Assembly: GCA_035489755.1 (NCBI GenBank)
Contig: DATGZK010000077.1
Coordinates: 124,001-188,000 of the forward strand
Reading direction: 5' to 3'
Length of the DNA stretch: 64,000 nt
From: UBA9160 sp035489755
GTDB taxonomy: Bacteria > Myxococcota_A > UBA9160
The notes beneath the pieces were generated by a model. The model did not search any database, had not been told where the DNA came from, and saw only the letters and a program-made list of their open reading frames with translations. Each line of letters begins with the position of its first letter. Within the stretch, counting starts at the first letter, position 1. Shown here piece by piece: positions 25,508 through 33,724 of this stretch. Both the position numbers and the translations under genes were made by a program.

Positions 25508-26581
25508 ATGGCGACGGTCCAGACCGTGCTCGGTCCCATCGATGCGCGCGAGCTCGGTGGCACGATGTCGCATGTCCACCTGACCATCGACATCCTCTGC
25601 TGGCACATGCCCTACGGCAATCCCGAGAGAGCCAAGGAAGCGGACGGCGAGTTCACGCTTGCGAACATCGGGCGCGTCCGGCGCAACGGGCTTGCATGGC
25701 GGCGGAACCTTGTGCAAGACGACGTCGAGCTCACGATCCGAGAGGTTGCCGAGTACAAGAGGGCCGGTGGCGGAGCCCTCGTGAACGTGGACCTCCCCGG
25801 CATGGGTCGGGATGTACGCAAGCTCCAGCGCATCTCCCGCGAGACCAGCCTGCACATTGTCGCCTCGACGGGCTGGTACATCCAAGCCTGTCATCCGCCG
25901 CAAATCGCCGGCAAGAGCGTGGAAGAACTCACCGACATCATGATCCGGGAGCTCACGGAAGGCATCGATGGCACGGGCGTTCGCGCAGGCAATATCGGCG
26001 AGATCGGGCTCTCCGGGATGCCCCAAGAGCCGTTTCAGCCGGCAGAGGAGAAGGTGCTGCGCGCCGCGGCCCGTGCGCAGGCCGCGACGGGCGCCTCCCT
26101 CACGGTGCACCCCAACGGACACCTTCTGATCTATGGCGAGAAGCCCTTCGACCATTTCGATCTCTATCTCGACATTCTGGAGAAGGAAGGCTGCGACCTC
26201 GCAAGGGTCTACATGTCTCACCTCGGCCTCTTCCCCGACGTCGCGATCCCGAAGCGCCTCCTGGCCCGGGGCGTTGGCTTTGTGTCCTACGACCACTTTG
26301 GCCACGAGGAGTACGCCGAAGGCATCGGCCCCGGCCGGGCTTTTTCCCCGGACAAGGAGGAAATCGCGCTCGTGATGCAGCTGCTCGAAGCCGGACTCGA
26401 GGATCGCGTGCTGCTCTGCGCAGAGATCGGGTGGAAGACCTGCTACAAGGCCTACGGTGGCTGGGGCTACAGCCATGTGTACGAGAACATCCTGCCGTGG
26501 CTCAAGGCGTGTGGCACGACCGATCGACAGATCGAGATCATGATGGTCGAGAACCCGCGCAGACTCCACGCAAGGGCGTAA
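25508..26581 (+). CDS. phosphotriesterase-family metal-dependent hydrolase
   Basis: A 357-residue amidohydrolase-fold protein of the PTE/PLL family. It begins QTVLGPIDARELGGTMSHVHLTID, where HVH replaces the usual HEH metal pair. AGNIGEIGLSG is the strand with the bridging carboxylate region. LTVHPNGH, VYMSHLG and SYDHFGHEEY carry the later histidines. Members hydrolyse lactones or phosphotriesters, and in catabolic clusters lactonase activity is the common outcome. It forms a two-gene unit with the second Rieske gene behind operator C and ends 4 bp from the convergent TetR gene. Confidence 0.85.
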   Translation: MATVQTVLGPIDARELGGTMSHVHLTIDILCWHMPYGNPERAKEADGEFTLANIGRVRRNGLAWRRNLVQDDVELTIREVAEYKRAGGGALVNVDLPGMGRDVRKLQRISRETSLHIVASTGWYIQACHPPQIAGKSVEELTDIMIRELTEGIDGTGVRAGNIGEIGLSGMPQEPFQPAEEKVLRAAARAQAATGASLTVHPNGHLLIYGEKPFDHFDLYLDILEKEGCDLARVYMSHLGLFPDVAIPKRLLARGVGFVSYDHFGHEEYAEGIGPGRAFSPDKEEIALVMQLLEAGLEDRVLLCAEIGWKTCYKAYGGWGYSHVYENILPWLKACGTTDRQIEIMMVENPRRLHARA

Positions 26582-26585
26582 GCCC

Positions 26586-27230
26586 TTACGCCTCTCCCCG
26601 AACCGAGGCGGGCCGAGCGACGAGCGCGAGCACGGTTTTGCCCGCAGACTCGAGATCGAGCGCGATTCCGAGCTCGAGGGCCACGATCGCACCGAGGGCC
26701 AGCGAAACCAGCACCGCGCCGAGCTGTTCCGGGTCGACGTCGCCTCGCACTTCTCGCGCGCCCTGACCTCGGCGGGTGGACTTTTCGACCCGTGCCATCG
26801 CTTCTCTCACGATCCGGATGAAGCGTTCTGCAAGGCGCGGCGAGCGTTCGCATGCGTCGAGGAGCCGATGCAGGGGGAGGGTCTTCGAAGGGAAACCGGC
26901 CGGCCCGTGCGTACTCACAAGCTGCGCCATGGCGCCAAGAGTTGAAACGAAGCGCTCGATCGTGCGAGCGAGGTCGTGGGCTTCCTCGCCCCGCGCCACG
27001 ACCGCATCAAGGAACGGCCCGAGCACCCGCTCCATGGCCGCCACCACAAACTCCTCGCGGTCGCGAAAGTGCACGTAGAACGCGCCGCGGGTATAGCCGG
27101 CGCGGGCGCAGATGGTATCGAGGCTCGGCGCGTCGAGACCCCGCTCGGCAAACTCTGCGAGCCCGGCGAGCAGGAGGGCCTCCCGGGTCTCCTCCTTCGC
27201 GACCTCTCGAGGTCGATTGCGCTCCGTCAT
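26586..27230 (-). CDS. TetR-family transcriptional regulator
   Basis: A 214-residue TetR-type repressor. The N-terminal helix-turn-helix is EALLLAGLAEFAERGLDAPS...ARAGYTRGAFYVHFRDREEF, at about residues 15-63. The remaining helices are the ligand and dimer domain, alanine/leucine-rich with no close specificity clue. The ATG at 27230 is chosen because a longer frame upstream would run through the operators and the divergent promoter. It is divergent from alkB with two CATAC/GTATG palindromes in between, so it most likely represses alkB and itself. Confidence 0.92.
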   Translation of the reverse strand: MTERNRPREVAKEETREALLLAGLAEFAERGLDAPSLDTICARAGYTRGAFYVHFRDREEFVVAAMERVLGPFLDAVVARGEEAHDLARTIERFVSTLGAMAQLVSTHGPAGFPSKTLPLHRLLDACERSPRLAERFIRIVREAMARVEKSTRRGQGAREVRGDVDPEQLGAVLVSLALGAIVALELGIALDLESAGKTVLALVARPASVRGEA

Positions 27231-27235
27231 CCGCC

Positions 27236-27263
27236 TTGACATACCGTTTCGTATGTGGAGAAT
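27236..27263 (+). promoter_or_regulatory. sigma-70-type promoter of alkB
   Basis: Perfect -35 TTGACA at 27236-27241 and -10 GAGAAT at 27258-27263, with a 16-bp spacer. The first TetR palindrome fills the spacer, so bound repressor would block RNA polymerase. Confidence 0.65.
27240..27255. promoter_or_regulatory. TetR operator 1 (CATAC-N6-GTATG)
   Basis: CATAC and GTATG face each other across CGTTTC, in the spacer of the alkB promoter. Center to center it is 32 bp, about three helical turns, from operator 2. Confidence 0.65.
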
Positions 27264-27271
27264 CAAGTCTC

Positions 27272-27287
27272 CATACGCGTTCGTATG
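27272..27287. promoter_or_regulatory. TetR operator 2 (CATACGCGTTCGTATG)
   Basis: CATACG and CGTATG flank CGTT. Same arm sequence and overall length as operator 1. It lies downstream of the alkB -10 box, where a bound dimer would act as a roadblock. Confidence 0.65.
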
Positions 27288-27324
27288 TGATTGGCCCGGC
27301 TCGGATCTGCTCCGGAGGACTCGC

Positions 27325-28449
27325 ATGGCCGCCGCTGATCCCGTCTCCCCCCTCACCGCCCCTGTGACCCCCGGAAGAGAAGCGACACGCGTCTTGGCTC
27401 TGCACCTGCTGTGCCTCGTGCTGCCGCTCACCACGCTCGGCTTCCTCTCCACGGCACCCCATCGCTGGTGGGGATCGCTGCTCTGGTTGCTGCCGCTTTT
27501 CAGCTCCGTCCTCCTGGACAACCTCTCGCCGCGCGAGCTGCGCCAGCCCGCACCCGCCCTCCCCGCCTGGCCGTTCGATGCCCTGCTCTATCTGCTGGTG
27601 GGGCTTCAGATCGTGAACCTCGGCCTCGCGGTCAAAATGGTGGCTGCGAACGGTTTTTTCCGAACCGACACGCTGGTCGCATGGCTGCTCGTGGGCGTGA
27701 ACTCGGGCTACTCCGGCATCGTGGTGGCGCACGAGCTCATCCACCGCCGCGAGCGGCACATGCAGCTTCTCGGACGGATGCTCATGGCGAGCGTGCTGTA
27801 CGAACACTTCTACACCGAACATCTGCGTGGCCATCACGCGCGCGTAGGTACGGAGAGCGACCCCGCGACCGCGCGCTTCGGTGAGACCTTCCACGCGTTC
27901 TTCCGGCGCACCGTCCCCGGGCAGTTCCGTAGCGCCTTTCGCCTCGAGACCAAGCGCCTCGGCGATGAGGAGATGGGCTTGTTCGACCGCAGACTGCTGC
28001 GCAGCCGTGTCGTCCACGGCCTCGTCGTCGAGTGGGGGGTTGCCCTCGCCATCGCAGCCTTCTTCGGGCTGGGCGCTTTCGTGCTCTACGTGATGCAGGC
28101 CGCCGTTGCGGTGCGGCTGCTCGAGGCTGTGAACTACTTCGAGCATTGGGGACTCGTGAGGACCGGCAAGCGCATCTCGCCGGTCGATTCATGGGATACG
28201 GATTCCTGGTTCACGCTCTACACACTCGTTGGCCTTTCACGGCACGCCGACCACCACGCCTTCGCGATGCGTCCATTCCAAGACCTTCGCTTCTGGGAGG
28301 AGAGCCCCAAGCTTCCGACCGGGTACTTTGGAATGGTCGACATGGTGCTCTTCCGGAACCGCCGCTTCCGCGAACTCATGACGGAAGAGCTGCGCAAACG
28401 CAAGCTCGGCCCGTTCGCGCCCGAGGCTTCGGCCGCTACAGCGGCCTGA
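27325..28449 (+). CDS. alkB: AlkB-type membrane alkane 1-monooxygenase
   Basis: A 374-residue membrane di-iron hydroxylase. The histidine boxes are complete: H135ELIH139RRERH144, H165LRGHH170, NYFEHWG (the NYxEHYG box with Trp) and LSRHADHHAF. About six hydrophobic helices fill residues 20-130 and 220-265. It oxidises terminal methyl groups of medium alkanes or alkyl chains, with electrons from rubredoxin, which is not encoded here. CCGGAGG precedes the ATG at 27325. It is controlled by the divergent TetR gene and ends in a 14-bp convergent overlap with modC. Confidence 0.92.
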   Translation: MAAADPVSPLTAPVTPGREATRVLALHLLCLVLPLTTLGFLSTAPHRWWGSLLWLLPLFSSVLLDNLSPRELRQPAPALPAWPFDALLYLLVGLQIVNLGLAVKMVAANGFFRTDTLVAWLLVGVNSGYSGIVVAHELIHRRERHMQLLGRMLMASVLYEHFYTEHLRGHHARVGTESDPATARFGETFHAFFRRTVPGQFRSAFRLETKRLGDEEMGLFDRRLLRSRVVHGLVVEWGVALAIAAFFGLGAFVLYVMQAAVAVRLLEAVNYFEHWGLVRTGKRISPVDSWDTDSWFTLYTLVGLSRHADHHAFAMRPFQDLRFWEESPKLPTGYFGMVDMVLFRNRRFRELMTEELRKRKLGPFAPEASAATAA

Positions 28450-29491
28450 GAGACTGGGCCTTGATCACGGCGTAGACCTTGGCGCCTCGCTCCAGTGCCA
28501 GCGCCTCGGCCGCGGCCGCGGTGACTCTCGCGACGAGCTGCTCGGCGCCCGTGTCGAGATGCACCAGCGCTTGGCCACCTCCCACCTCGCACGAGGCCAC
28601 AGTCACCGCCAAAACGTTGCGTGCGGAGATCCGACCGAGAGGCTCCGCGGCAAGCAGGATTTCCTCGGCACGCAGCCCCAGGCGCAGCCGCCCGCCGGCG
28701 GGAACTTCTGCGGGGACCACGAGCCCCAGACCCCGCAGCGTCTCCACCCGCGCGCCTCCCACGCCGCGCGCCTCGAGTACGTTCTCGACGCCGAGCGCCT
28801 GTGCGAAAGGGAGGACGGCCTGGCTCCACAGAACCTCTCGCGGGGGGCCGAGGGCGATCGCGCGGCCCGCCGCGAGCACCACCGCCACCTCACCGATCAG
28901 CATGGCTTCGTTGGGATCGTGCGTGATGTAGAGCATCGGGAGCCTAAGCTCATCACGGACGCGCAACAAAAAGGGCAGCACCCGGGCCCGAAGCGGCAGA
29001 TCGAGCGCGGCCAGGGGTTCGTCGAGCAAGACTGCACGCGGTCCCGACGCGAGCGCCCGCGCCAGCGCCACGCGGCGGCGCTCGCCCCCAGACAGCTCGT
29101 CTACGCTGCGGCCGAGCAGCTCCCCAAGTTCCAGCACCTCGATCGCACGATCGAGAAGAGCCGCCCCCTTCGCGCCTGCGCGTTGCTGCCCGAACCGAAG
29201 ATTTCCGCCAACACTTAAGTGCGTCAAGAGCGTAGGGTCTTGCGGCACCCATCCGAGTCCCCGCGCCTCAACCGGCACGAACAGACCCCGCTCCGAGTCC
29301 TCGAGCCATTCTCCCGCGACACGGATGCGACCGCGCATCTCCGGACGCAGGCCCACGATCGCCTCGAGGAGCGTCGTCTTGCCCGCGCCGCTCGGGCCAA
29401 ACAGCACCGCCACGCGCTCACTCCACGCGGCGTCCACGTCGAGCTGAAAGCCGCCGGCGCTGCCGCGCAGCACAAGCTCGGTCTGACTCAT
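28436..29491 (-). CDS. modC: molybdate ABC transporter, ATP-binding protein
   Basis: A 351-residue ATPase. It shows Walker A LFGPSGAGKTTLLE, the signature DELSGGERRRVALARAL, Walker B AVLLDEPLAALD and the H-loop THD. The last 100 residues form a TOBE/mop-like domain (RISARNVLAVTVASCEVGGGQALVHL and a degenerate repeat), which is characteristic of ModC. It is the third gene of modABC, coupled to modB by an ATGA overlap. The longer upstream frame is rejected because it would cover the modB C-terminus. Confidence 0.92.
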   Translation of the reverse strand: MSQTELVLRGSAGGFQLDVDAAWSERVAVLFGPSGAGKTTLLEAIVGLRPEMRGRIRVAGEWLEDSERGLFVPVEARGLGWVPQDPTLLTHLSVGGNLRFGQQRAGAKGAALLDRAIEVLELGELLGRSVDELSGGERRRVALARALASGPRAVLLDEPLAALDLPLRARVLPFLLRVRDELRLPMLYITHDPNEAMLIGEVAVVLAAGRAIALGPPREVLWSQAVLPFAQALGVENVLEARGVGGARVETLRGLGLVVPAEVPAGGRLRLGLRAEEILLAAEPLGRISARNVLAVTVASCEVGGGQALVHLDTGAEQLVARVTAAAAEALALERGAKVYAVIKAQSLRPL

Positions 29492-30177
29492 GACCGTGCT
29501 TTGACCTCGGCACGGGGCGCGCGACGCAGCCATCCCTCGGCGAGGGTGGTGGCTGCGAGCGCGAGAGCAAAGGACGCGGCGCAAAGCGCGAGGGCGCCAG
29601 AATCATCCCCGAGCTCGATCCGCGACCAGATCCCGAGGGCGAGCGTCTCCGTCCTCCCGGGCTGGATCCCGGCCACGACGGCGGTCGCGCCGAACTCCCC
29701 GAGCCCTCGGGTAAAGGCGAGAACCGTGCCGTAGAGAACTCCGCGACGAGCGAGCGGCAGGGTGACACGCCAGAAAGTTGCTGCGCGTGTGTACCCGAGC
29801 GACCGGGCCAGCTGTTCGAAGCGCGGTTCCACGTCTGCGAAGGCTTGCTCGCAAGACCGTACGAGAAACGGAAATCCGACCAGCGCTGCCGCCAAGGCGG
29901 CGGCCCACCAGGTAAAGGGCAGGTCGACGCCGAGTGCGTGGAGCAGCGGAAAAATCGGCCCGCGCCGGCCAAAAAGGAGCAGAAGCCCAAGACCCACGGC
30001 GACGGGCGGGAGCAGCATGGGCAGCGCAATCACGGCCTCTACGAGCGCTTTGCCCCGGAACTCGCGCCGCGCGAGCCAAAAACCAAGGCCAAGGGCGGGC
30101 CAGAAAGCGAAGGCGATCGCGACCACACCCACGCGGAGCGTGAGGGTTGTCATGGCGATGAGTTCGCCCCCGCTCAT
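29488..30177 (-). CDS. modB: molybdate ABC transporter permease
   Basis: A 229-residue inner-membrane permease with about five helices. The cytoplasmic EAA loop reads EQLARSLGYTRAATFWRVTLPLARRGVLYGTVLAFTRGLGEFGATAVVAG, with the GEFGAT ending typical of ModB/CysT permeases. LPMLLPPVAVGLGLL and WWAAALAAALVGFPFLV are membrane segments. The ATG at 30177 overlaps the modA stop (ATGA). Molybdate uptake would serve molybdenum-cofactor enzymes, none of which is in the window. Confidence 0.92.
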   Translation of the reverse strand: MSGGELIAMTTLTLRVGVVAIAFAFWPALGLGFWLARREFRGKALVEAVIALPMLLPPVAVGLGLLLLFGRRGPIFPLLHALGVDLPFTWWAAALAAALVGFPFLVRSCEQAFADVEPRFEQLARSLGYTRAATFWRVTLPLARRGVLYGTVLAFTRGLGEFGATAVVAGIQPGRTETLALGIWSRIELGDDSGALALCAASFALALAATTLAEGWLRRAPRAEVKARS

Positions 30178-30992
30178 GGCGCGTCGGGCGAGGGGGCTAT
30201 CGTGGGCGGCGGCGGCAGAAATCCGGCCGCACGCAGCACGGCCCACCCGTCTTGGCTCACCAGCAGACGCAAGAATTCGTCCGCCAGATCGGGCTGGTCG
30301 CCACCCTGCATGACCGCTCCCACATAGACGATGTAGGGCTGCTCCGCGGCGGGCACCGAAAAGGCGATGCGAGCGCTCTTGGCGGTGCGTGCGTCGGTCA
30401 GATACACGATGCCGGCTTCGGCGTTCCCGGAATCGACACTCGCCAGCGTCGCCACCGCATCGCCCAGCACGACTGTGCGCGCCTTCACCGCCTCGGCAAG
30501 CCCGCGGGCCGCGAGCCACTCGCGCGCGTAGCGCCCCAGGGGTACCTCGGGAGCGGCGAGGGCAATCCGCTTGACCTCGGGGCGTAGAAGGTCGCTTGGC
30601 CCGGCGAGGGGCACCGTGAGCTCACGGGCCGCAACGATGACGAGCCGATTGCTCGCAAAAACGCGGCGTGTTTCGGGTCTCACGAACCCGGCCGCCTGCA
30701 GTCGGTCGACGCTCACGTCGTCCGCGGAGAGAAAGACGTCCGCCGGCGCCCCGCTTTGGATCTGCCGAGCCAGCGCGTTCGACGCGCCGAACACGAGGTT
30801 GATCTTCCGGCCCTGGGCCTGAGCTTCAAAGCGCCGAGCCAGCTGACTGACGGGCTCGCGCAAACTCGCGGCCGCCCAGACGTCCACCACCGCATCTGCG
30901 CCGCGAGCGGTCCCGCCCAGGACGCAGACCGCAAACGCAAGGGCGGTGCCGAACCCGCGCAGGGTGCACCCTGCCCTCGTGACGCACTGCAT
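30174..30992 (-). CDS. modA: molybdate-binding periplasmic protein
   Basis: A 272-residue substrate-binding protein with a signal peptide (LRGFGTALAFAVCVLGGTARGADA). The mature part starts VVDVWAAASLREPVSQLA, the ModA hallmark whose Ala-Ala-Ser loop binds the oxyanion. It continues INLVFGASNALARQI, SGAPADVFLSAD and DAVATLASVDSGNAEAGIVYLTDA. The ATG at 30992 has GGGGGAGGA in front and is chosen over two ATGs further upstream. It opens the modABC operon. Confidence 0.9.
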   Translation of the reverse strand: MQCVTRAGCTLRGFGTALAFAVCVLGGTARGADAVVDVWAAASLREPVSQLARRFEAQAQGRKINLVFGASNALARQIQSGAPADVFLSADDVSVDRLQAAGFVRPETRRVFASNRLVIVAARELTVPLAGPSDLLRPEVKRIALAAPEVPLGRYAREWLAARGLAEAVKARTVVLGDAVATLASVDSGNAEAGIVYLTDARTAKSARIAFSVPAAEQPYIVYVGAVMQGGDQPDLADEFLRLLVSQDGWAVLRAAGFLPPPPTIAPSPDAP

Positions 30993-31085
30993 CGTGGTTC
31001 CTCCCCCGGCGGCGCGACGCGCGCCCTGCGCCATGGTAAGCATTGAGCAGTGGATGCGCGCGGGGAGCGCGGAGTTCGGGGGAAG

Positions 31086-31538
31086 ATGAAGGTCCCGCTG
31101 CTTTTGGCTGGCCTCACGGTTGGATTGGTCGTGTTCGTCACGGCCTTTGGAATCGACGAGGGAGAGGTCGTGAACCTCTCAACCGTCGATGCGGGCGGCG
31201 CCCAGTTTGAGACCCAACTGTGGATCATCGAGCAGGATGGACACCTGTACCTGCGGGCGGGGCATCCCGCGGCGCGCTGGCTCGCACGGCTGCGCGCGCA
31301 CCCGGAGGTGAAGATCGAGCGCGACGGATCGACCAGCGCCTACCGCGCTGTGCCGGTGGACGATCCTGCGACCCGAGAGGCGGTGAACGGTGCCATGGCG
31401 GAGAAATACGGTCAGGCGGACCGCTTGATTGCTCGGATCTTCGACCGCAGCCAAGCCGTGCCGATTCGCCTCGAGCCGCTGGGGCCCGGCAAGGGCACGG
31501 ACTCGAGGCACCCTCCGCCCGGGGCCGCCGCAAGGTAG
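31086..31538 (+). CDS. membrane-anchored split-barrel-like protein (nitroreductase/DUF2255-type)
   Basis: A 150-residue protein. Residues 1-20 are a single hydrophobic anchor (VPLLLAGLTVGLVVFVTAFG). The rest resembles the flavin/deazaflavin split-barrel fold: EVVNLSTVDAGGAQFETQLWIIEQDGHLYLRAG, then WLARLRAHPEVKIERDG and ADRLIARIFDR. Relatives are annotated as PNPOx-like, DUF2255 or deazaflavin-dependent nitroreductase-like. It is divergent from modA with a short gap, and 30 bp upstream of an esterase gene. The reaction is unknown. Confidence 0.6.
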   Translation: MKVPLLLAGLTVGLVVFVTAFGIDEGEVVNLSTVDAGGAQFETQLWIIEQDGHLYLRAGHPAARWLARLRAHPEVKIERDGSTSAYRAVPVDDPATREAVNGAMAEKYGQADRLIARIFDRSQAVPIRLEPLGPGKGTDSRHPPPGAAAR

Positions 31539-31568
31539 AATCAAGCCTCACCCTCTCGAGGTGCCCCC

Positions 31569-32519
31569 ATGACTCAAGCCTCCGCACCGGGCCTCGACTT
31601 CTCCGCCCTCGAAAAGCTCCTGGCGTCCCTGCCCCCGCCCAAGAGTGTCGCCGACCTTCGTGCGATGCTCGACGGACTTTCCCCCCTGCTCAACGCCTCG
31701 CCGCCCACCGTCGGAACGCTGCACGAAGGCGTTCTCGTGCGCGATCTGCCCAGCGGGCGCGTGACCGCCGACGTGGCAGAGCCGGCCAGTGCAGGACCGC
31801 ATCCCGTGCTCGTCTACCTCCATGGGGGAGGTTGGTGCTCGGGTAGCCCGCGCAGCCATCGCAAGCTCGCGCTGCGATTTGCCGAGGCCGGCTTCGTCGT
31901 GGTGAATCTTGGATATCGCCTGGCGCCCGAGGCGCCCTTTCCCGGTCCGCTCGAGGACTGCTTGTTCGCGGTGCGCTGGGCCGCGAGGCAGGCCCAGCGC
32001 TTCGACGGCGATCCCGCGCGGATCGCAATCGCTGGCGACTCGGCCGGCGCGAACCTCGCCGCCGCCGCGGCGATCGCCCTGGCAGACGACGACTCGGTCG
32101 CGCGGCTGTCGGCCGCGCTGCTCTTCTACGGCGTCTTCGACTTCCCGACGCTGGTTCACAGTCAAAAGGAGAGTGCAAAGGCATCGGCGGGCGCGTTTGA
32201 ACGAGAGGCGGTGCAAATGATGCTTTCGGCGTACCTCGGCGAAGGGCCGTCGGAGGCGCTCCTGACCGACCCGCGCGTTTCCCCCCTGCGCGGCGCCGAC
32301 AAGCTCCCGCCCTCCTGTCTCGTGGTGGGTACGGGCGACCCGCTGCTTGGACAGTCGCATGCACTTGCGGCTGCGCTTGCCCAGGGAGGCGTCCCCCACG
32401 AGCACATCGTGTGCGAGGGAATGCCGCACGGCTTCTTGCAGCTGGAGGCGCTCCCTCCCGCGCGCGAGGCCCTGGGTCAGGCGATCGCGTTCCTCAAGAA
32501 GCACGTGCCGTCGGCGTGA
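31569..32519 (+). CDS. HSL-family alpha/beta hydrolase (esterase)
   Basis: A 316-residue esterase of the hormone-sensitive-lipase type. LVYLHGGGWCSGSPRSH supplies the HGGG oxyanion hole. AIAGDSAGANLAAAA is the GDSAG nucleophile elbow. CLVVGTGDPLLGQSH carries the Asp and GMPHGFLQLE the His. It would cleave short-chain or bulky esters in the cytoplasm. Its TGA overlaps the GTG start of the RNA methyltransferase gene (GTGA), though the two products share no evident pathway. Confidence 0.9.
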   Translation: MTQASAPGLDFSALEKLLASLPPPKSVADLRAMLDGLSPLLNASPPTVGTLHEGVLVRDLPSGRVTADVAEPASAGPHPVLVYLHGGGWCSGSPRSHRKLALRFAEAGFVVVNLGYRLAPEAPFPGPLEDCLFAVRWAARQAQRFDGDPARIAIAGDSAGANLAAAAAIALADDDSVARLSAALLFYGVFDFPTLVHSQKESAKASAGAFEREAVQMMLSAYLGEGPSEALLTDPRVSPLRGADKLPPSCLVVGTGDPLLGQSHALAAALAQGGVPHEHIVCEGMPHGFLQLEALPPAREALGQAIAFLKKHVPSA

Positions 32520-33724
32520 AGCACGCGCCAACGTCGGCCACGGAGCGCGAGCTCGAACTCACGATTGCGTCGCTCGCGGGGGGCGGCGACGGTGTCGGTC
32601 GCGCAGCGGGGGGCCGCGTCCTTTTCGTACCCTTCAGCGCTCCCGGTGATCGCGTCCGGGTCCGTGTGGTGGAGGAGCGTGCGCGCTTCGCGCGCGGCGA
32701 AATCGTCGAGCTCCTCGCGGCGGGGCCCTCCCGGAAAAAGCCGCAGTGCCCGGTGTTCGGGCGGTGCGGCGGCTGTGCCTGGCAGCACATCGGGTACGAC
32801 ACGCAGCTCGAGGCCAAGCGCGAGATCCTGCGCAGCACCCTTGAGCGGGTGGGACGCATCCGCTTGCCCGGGCCGATCGAGCTCATGCCTTGCCCCGTGC
32901 CGTATCGCTATCGGACCCGCACGCGTGTTCTCGTCGAGGGAGGACGGGTCGGCTACCGGGAGCGGCGCTCCCACGCCCTGTGCGCCACCAGCCACTGCCC
33001 TGTCTTGGTCCCGGAGCTCGACGCAGCCCTCGAGCAGCTGGGGTCACACGGCGAGCCCGACTCAGGCGAGTGGGAGCTGGCGTCCGGCGAGGGCGGCGCC
33101 GTGCGGATCGAATGGCTGGGCGCCCCTGCCCCGCCCGGCTCGACGGGCGAGCTTGCGATTCGGGTCGGAGACGACAGCCTTGTCTTCTCGCCGGGCGTCT
33201 TCGTGCAGTCGAATGGACCGCTTCGCGACGCGCTCGCTGCGGCGGTGCACGAGGCCGCGGGCCACGGGCGTTTTGCGGTCGAACTCTTCGCCGGCGCAGG
33301 CTTCCTCACCCTCGGGCTCGCGCGGCGCTTCCGCCGCGTCGTGGCTGTGGAAGGCGATCCCGCGAGCTGTGCGGATCTTCTGCGCAACGTGCGCCGTGCG
33401 GGACTTCACAACATCGAACTGCGCTGCGAGGCTGCTGAGCGCGCAGCCGCACAGGGATTCGGCGCCATCCCCGACACCGTCGTCCTCGACCCCCCGCGCA
33501 GGGGCCTCGCCCGAGACGGCGCTGCGGCCGTCTGCGCGCTCGGTGCCCCGCGCATCGTGTACCTCTCCTGCGATCCGGCGACCTTGGCGCGCGATCTCGG
33601 TGTGCTGTGCGCAGGGGGCTACGAGGTTCTGCAGGTGCGAGGTTTTGACCTATTCCCACAGACCGCGCACGTCGAAGCACTTGCGACGCTCGTGCCCGGA
33701 AGCGGCGCTCCGCGCCGGCGCTAG
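32516..33724 (+). CDS. TrmA/RlmD-type RNA (uracil-5-)-methyltransferase
   Basis: A 402-residue SAM-dependent methyltransferase. A TRAM domain opens it (LELTIASLAGGGDGVGRAAGG...VPFSAPGDRVRVRV). An Fe-S cluster group follows with C78, C84, C87 (CPVFGRCGGCAWQH). The Rossmann part has VELFAGAGFLTLGLA and the catalytic block VLDPPRRG...IVYLSCDPATLARDL, whose Cys is the nucleophile. It most likely makes 5-methyluridine in 23S rRNA. RlmC, RlmD and TrmA-type specificity cannot be separated by eye. It ends in a 4-bp convergent overlap with the response regulator gene. Confidence 0.88.
   Translation: MKHAPTSATERELELTIASLAGGGDGVGRAAGGRVLFVPFSAPGDRVRVRVVEERARFARGEIVELLAAGPSRKKPQCPVFGRCGGCAWQHIGYDTQLEAKREILRSTLERVGRIRLPGPIELMPCPVPYRYRTRTRVLVEGGRVGYRERRSHALCATSHCPVLVPELDAALEQLGSHGEPDSGEWELASGEGGAVRIEWLGAPAPPGSTGELAIRVGDDSLVFSPGVFVQSNGPLRDALAAAVHEAAGHGRFAVELFAGAGFLTLGLARRFRRVVAVEGDPASCADLLRNVRRAGLHNIELRCEAAERAAAQGFGAIPDTVVLDPPRRGLARDGAAAVCALGAPRIVYLSCDPATLARDLGVLCAGGYEVLQVRGFDLFPQTAHVEALATLVPGSGAPRRR

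Noticed and set aside
27239..27287. CATAC/GTATG palindromes as part of the KstR-like operator set
   Set aside because: The arms and spacing differ from TnnAACnnGTTnnA, and they sit between a TetR gene and alkB, so they are assigned to that local repressor.
28436..30992. modABC as part of the catabolic island
   Set aside because: The genes face away, have their own overlaps and are a standard molybdate transporter. No molybdenum enzyme is in the island.
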